DNA from: RYN-230 sp963837515
GTDB lineage: Bacteria > Actinomycetota > Actinomycetes > Streptosporangiales > Streptosporangiaceae
Length of the DNA stretch: 64,000 bases
Reading direction: 5' to 3'
NCBI GenBank assembly: GCA_963837515.1
Contig: CAWINT010000002.1
Span: forward strand, 496,001-560,000
The position numbers and the translations under genes are program-made. Below the pieces are notes generated by a model. It was given only the letters and a program-made list of their open reading frames with translations. It made no database searches and was not told where the DNA came from. The stretch's first letter is position 1; the number at the start of each line of letters is the position of its first letter. Positions 62,312-64,000 of this stretch are shown here, piece after piece.

Positions 62312-62600
62312 CCCGGCCCGCTGAGCCTGGCCGGGCGGTCCGGGCCGGGCCGGTAGGCTCGGAGGCCGGGTACGGGTGCGGGTCGGCTGCCGGGCGAGGG
62401 CACGGGCTCCGCGGGTGTGCCAACTTCCGACAAACCAGCATGCAGCGCGCCGCCGGTCACGGCATTGTCATTGGCGTTGCGTCAGGCCACCCCCGGCGGG
62501 CCTGACGCGGCTACCGCCGCACGCCCGCCGCGCGCGCAGCGGCCAGAGAGTGATGAGCCGGCTGGTGGGCTGGCCACCCCGGCAGGAAGGCAGAGCCTCA

Positions 62601-63953
62601 GTGGGCGACTACGAGAAGATCTTCAAGGCCTACGACGTCCGCGGGATCGTCCCTGATCAACTGGACGAGCAGGTCGCCGAGTCGGTCGGTGCGGCGTTCG
62701 CCCGGCTCACCGAGGCCCGCAGCATCGTGACCGTGCATGACATGCGCACGTCCTCGCCGCCCCTGGCCGAGGCGTTCGGCCGGGGTGCGGCCAGCCAGGG
62801 CGCCGGCGTCATCGAGGGCGGCCTCGGCTCCACGGACATGCTCTACTACGCCAGCGGCAGCCTCGGCGTGCCCGGCGCGATGATCACCGCCAGCCACAAC
62901 CCGGCCAAGTACAACGGGATCAAGATGTGCCGCTCCGGCGCCCGGCCGGTCGGCGCGGACACCGGGCTCACCGAGATCCGCGACCTGGCCGCGGCCGGCC
63001 TGGCCCCGCAGGGCACTCCCGGGGTCATCAGCCACCGTGACCTGCTCAGCGGCTATGCACAGCACCTCAAGACGCTGGTCGATCTGTCGGCCATCCGGCC
63101 GCTCACCGTGGTCGTGGACGCGGGCAACGGGATGGCCGGGCATACCGTGCCCCAGGTCTTCGAGGGGCTGCCTATCACCCTCGTGCCGCTGTTCTTCGAC
63201 CTGGACGGGACGTTCCCCAACCACGAGGCGAACCCGATCGACCCGGAGAACCTGCGGGACCTGCAGCGGGCGGTCCTCAGCACGGGCGCCGACATCGGCC
63301 TCGCCTTCGACGGGGACGCGGACCGCTGCTTCGTCATCGACGAGCGTGGGCGCATCGTCTCCCCTTCGGTGCTCACTGGGCTCATCGCGGCCCGCGAACT
63401 GGCCCGCGAGCCCGGCGCCACCGTGATCCACAACCTGATCACCTCGCGCGCGGTCCCGGAGATCATCACCGAGCACGGCGGCGTGCCGGTGCGCACCCGC
63501 GTCGGGCACTCGTTCATCAAGGCGCGGATGGCCGAGACCGGCGCCGTGTTCGGCGGCGAGCACTCCGGGCATTTCTACTTCCGCGACTTCTGGTTCGCCG
63601 ACTCCGGCATGCTCGCCGGGTTGCACGTGCTGGCCGCCCTCGGCACCCAGGACGCGCCGCTGTCCGCGCTGCTGGCGGCCTATGCGCGGTACGTCGCGTC
63701 GGGGGAGATCAACAGCGAGGTTGCCGATCAGGCGGGCACCACCGCCCGGGTCCGGGCCGAATTCGCCGGGCGGCCCGGGGTCAGCGCCGACGACCTCGAC
63801 GGCCTGACCATCAGCAGCCAGGATTGGTGGTTCAACCTGCGCCCGTCGAACACCGAACCGCTGCTGCGCCTCAACGCCGAGGCCGCGGACGAGGGCACTA
63901 TGCTCAGGCTGCGCGACGAGGTGCTGGGCATGGTCCGCGGTCAGCCGGGCTGA
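62601..63953 (+). CDS. manB: Phosphomannomutase/phosphoglucomutase
   Basis: 450 residues from GTG 62601. IFKAYDVRGIVPDQL, the phosphoserine loop TASHNPAKYNGIK with Ser98, the metal loop DGDADRCFV, GGEHSGHFYF for sugar specificity and the phosphate-binding RPSNTEPLLRLN are all intact. It interconverts mannose-6-phosphate and mannose-1-phosphate for GDP-mannose synthesis. Upstream in-frame ATG 62553 lies in non-conserved sequence. Together with the ManC-like enzyme (44892) and glycosyltransferases in the window it supports a mannose-rich envelope. The window ends 47 bases later in a GC-rich inverted-repeat stretch. Confidence 0.95.
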   Translation: MGDYEKIFKAYDVRGIVPDQLDEQVAESVGAAFARLTEARSIVTVHDMRTSSPPLAEAFGRGAASQGAGVIEGGLGSTDMLYYASGSLGVPGAMITASHNPAKYNGIKMCRSGARPVGADTGLTEIRDLAAAGLAPQGTPGVISHRDLLSGYAQHLKTLVDLSAIRPLTVVVDAGNGMAGHTVPQVFEGLPITLVPLFFDLDGTFPNHEANPIDPENLRDLQRAVLSTGADIGLAFDGDADRCFVIDERGRIVSPSVLTGLIAARELAREPGATVIHNLITSRAVPEIITEHGGVPVRTRVGHSFIKARMAETGAVFGGEHSGHFYFRDFWFADSGMLAGLHVLAALGTQDAPLSALLAAYARYVASGEINSEVADQAGTTARVRAEFAGRPGVSADDLDGLTISSQDWWFNLRPSNTEPLLRLNAEAADEGTMLRLRDEVLGMVRGQPG

Positions 63954-64000
63954 CCGGCCAGGCGGGGCCGGCCCGGTCGCCGGGCGCGCGGTGAGGTCCT

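Overview
This 64 kb window is chromosomal DNA of a very GC-rich, high-GC Gram-positive actinobacterium. The signs are extreme G/C codon bias, frequent GTG starts with 4-nt GTGA/ATGA overlaps, two WhiB-family regulators, a complete coenzyme F420 gene set (fbiA, fbiB, fbiC), a mycoredoxin and an FbiA/FbiB-WhiB2-DUF3499-phosphomannomutase block that resembles the mycobacterial and streptomycete arrangement. The gene mix fits Streptosporangiales/Thermomonosporaceae-like lineages, but I cannot fix the genus.

Layout. 1-1470: 3' end of ychF, then a vapBC toxin-antitoxin pair followed by a decayed second copy of the ychF 3' end. 1482-6189: a frameshifted alpha/beta hydrolase, an ABC-2 exporter divergent from an ArsR-like regulator, and a P-loop ATPase. 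6683-18184: a seven-gene type IV secretion-like (Tcp/conjugation-type) locus made of a TcpC-like protein, a small membrane protein, a TcpE-like protein fused to a degenerate MinD-like domain, a VirB4-type ATPase, a polytopic channel-like protein, an anchored NTF2-like protein and a transglycosylase-NlpC/P60 hydrolase. No relaxase, coupling protein or integrase is seen. 18489-22362: glycosyltransferase, epimerase and polytopic membrane protein, probably for a surface glycan. 22370-25900: cyanophycin synthetase and cyanophycinase behind a palindromic operator candidate.

25986-38724: a mycoredoxin-ANTAR operon, UvrD2-type helicase, acyl-CoA thioesterase II, a whiB7 gene with a full attenuation-type leader (promoter, uORF, terminator), an endonuclease-like gene, an AarF/ABC1 kinase, an E1-like cyclodehydratase-type protein, a DUF2342 zinc hydrolase and an epimerase-like protein. 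This region is rich in minisatellites: three arrays include the stop codon of the preceding gene in their first unit, and a fourth 22-bp array lies beside a perfect 46-bp palindrome. A cluster of DnaA-box-like sites lies at 35599-35739.

38908-53682: moaE, a YlbL-type PDZ/Lon protease, a UPF0182 membrane protein, a GT4 glycosyltransferase, a nucleotidyltransferase (manC-like, frameshifted), an AlkA-type glycosylase, fbiC, a DprE1-like oxidase, and fbiA-fbiB. 53918-63953: whiB2-like, a giant glycosyltransferase/membrane protein with a GYP-repeat tail, DUF5719, a metallopeptidase-like protein, DUF3499 and phosphomannomutase. GDP-mannose supply (phosphomannomutase, ManC-like) together with several glycosyltransferases points to cell-envelope glycan synthesis.

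Four genes (hydrolase, T4SS channel-like protein, manC-like, fbiB) carry apparent single-base frameshifts in or near G/C runs. This pattern raises the possibility of residual sequencing indels and should temper claims of gene decay.
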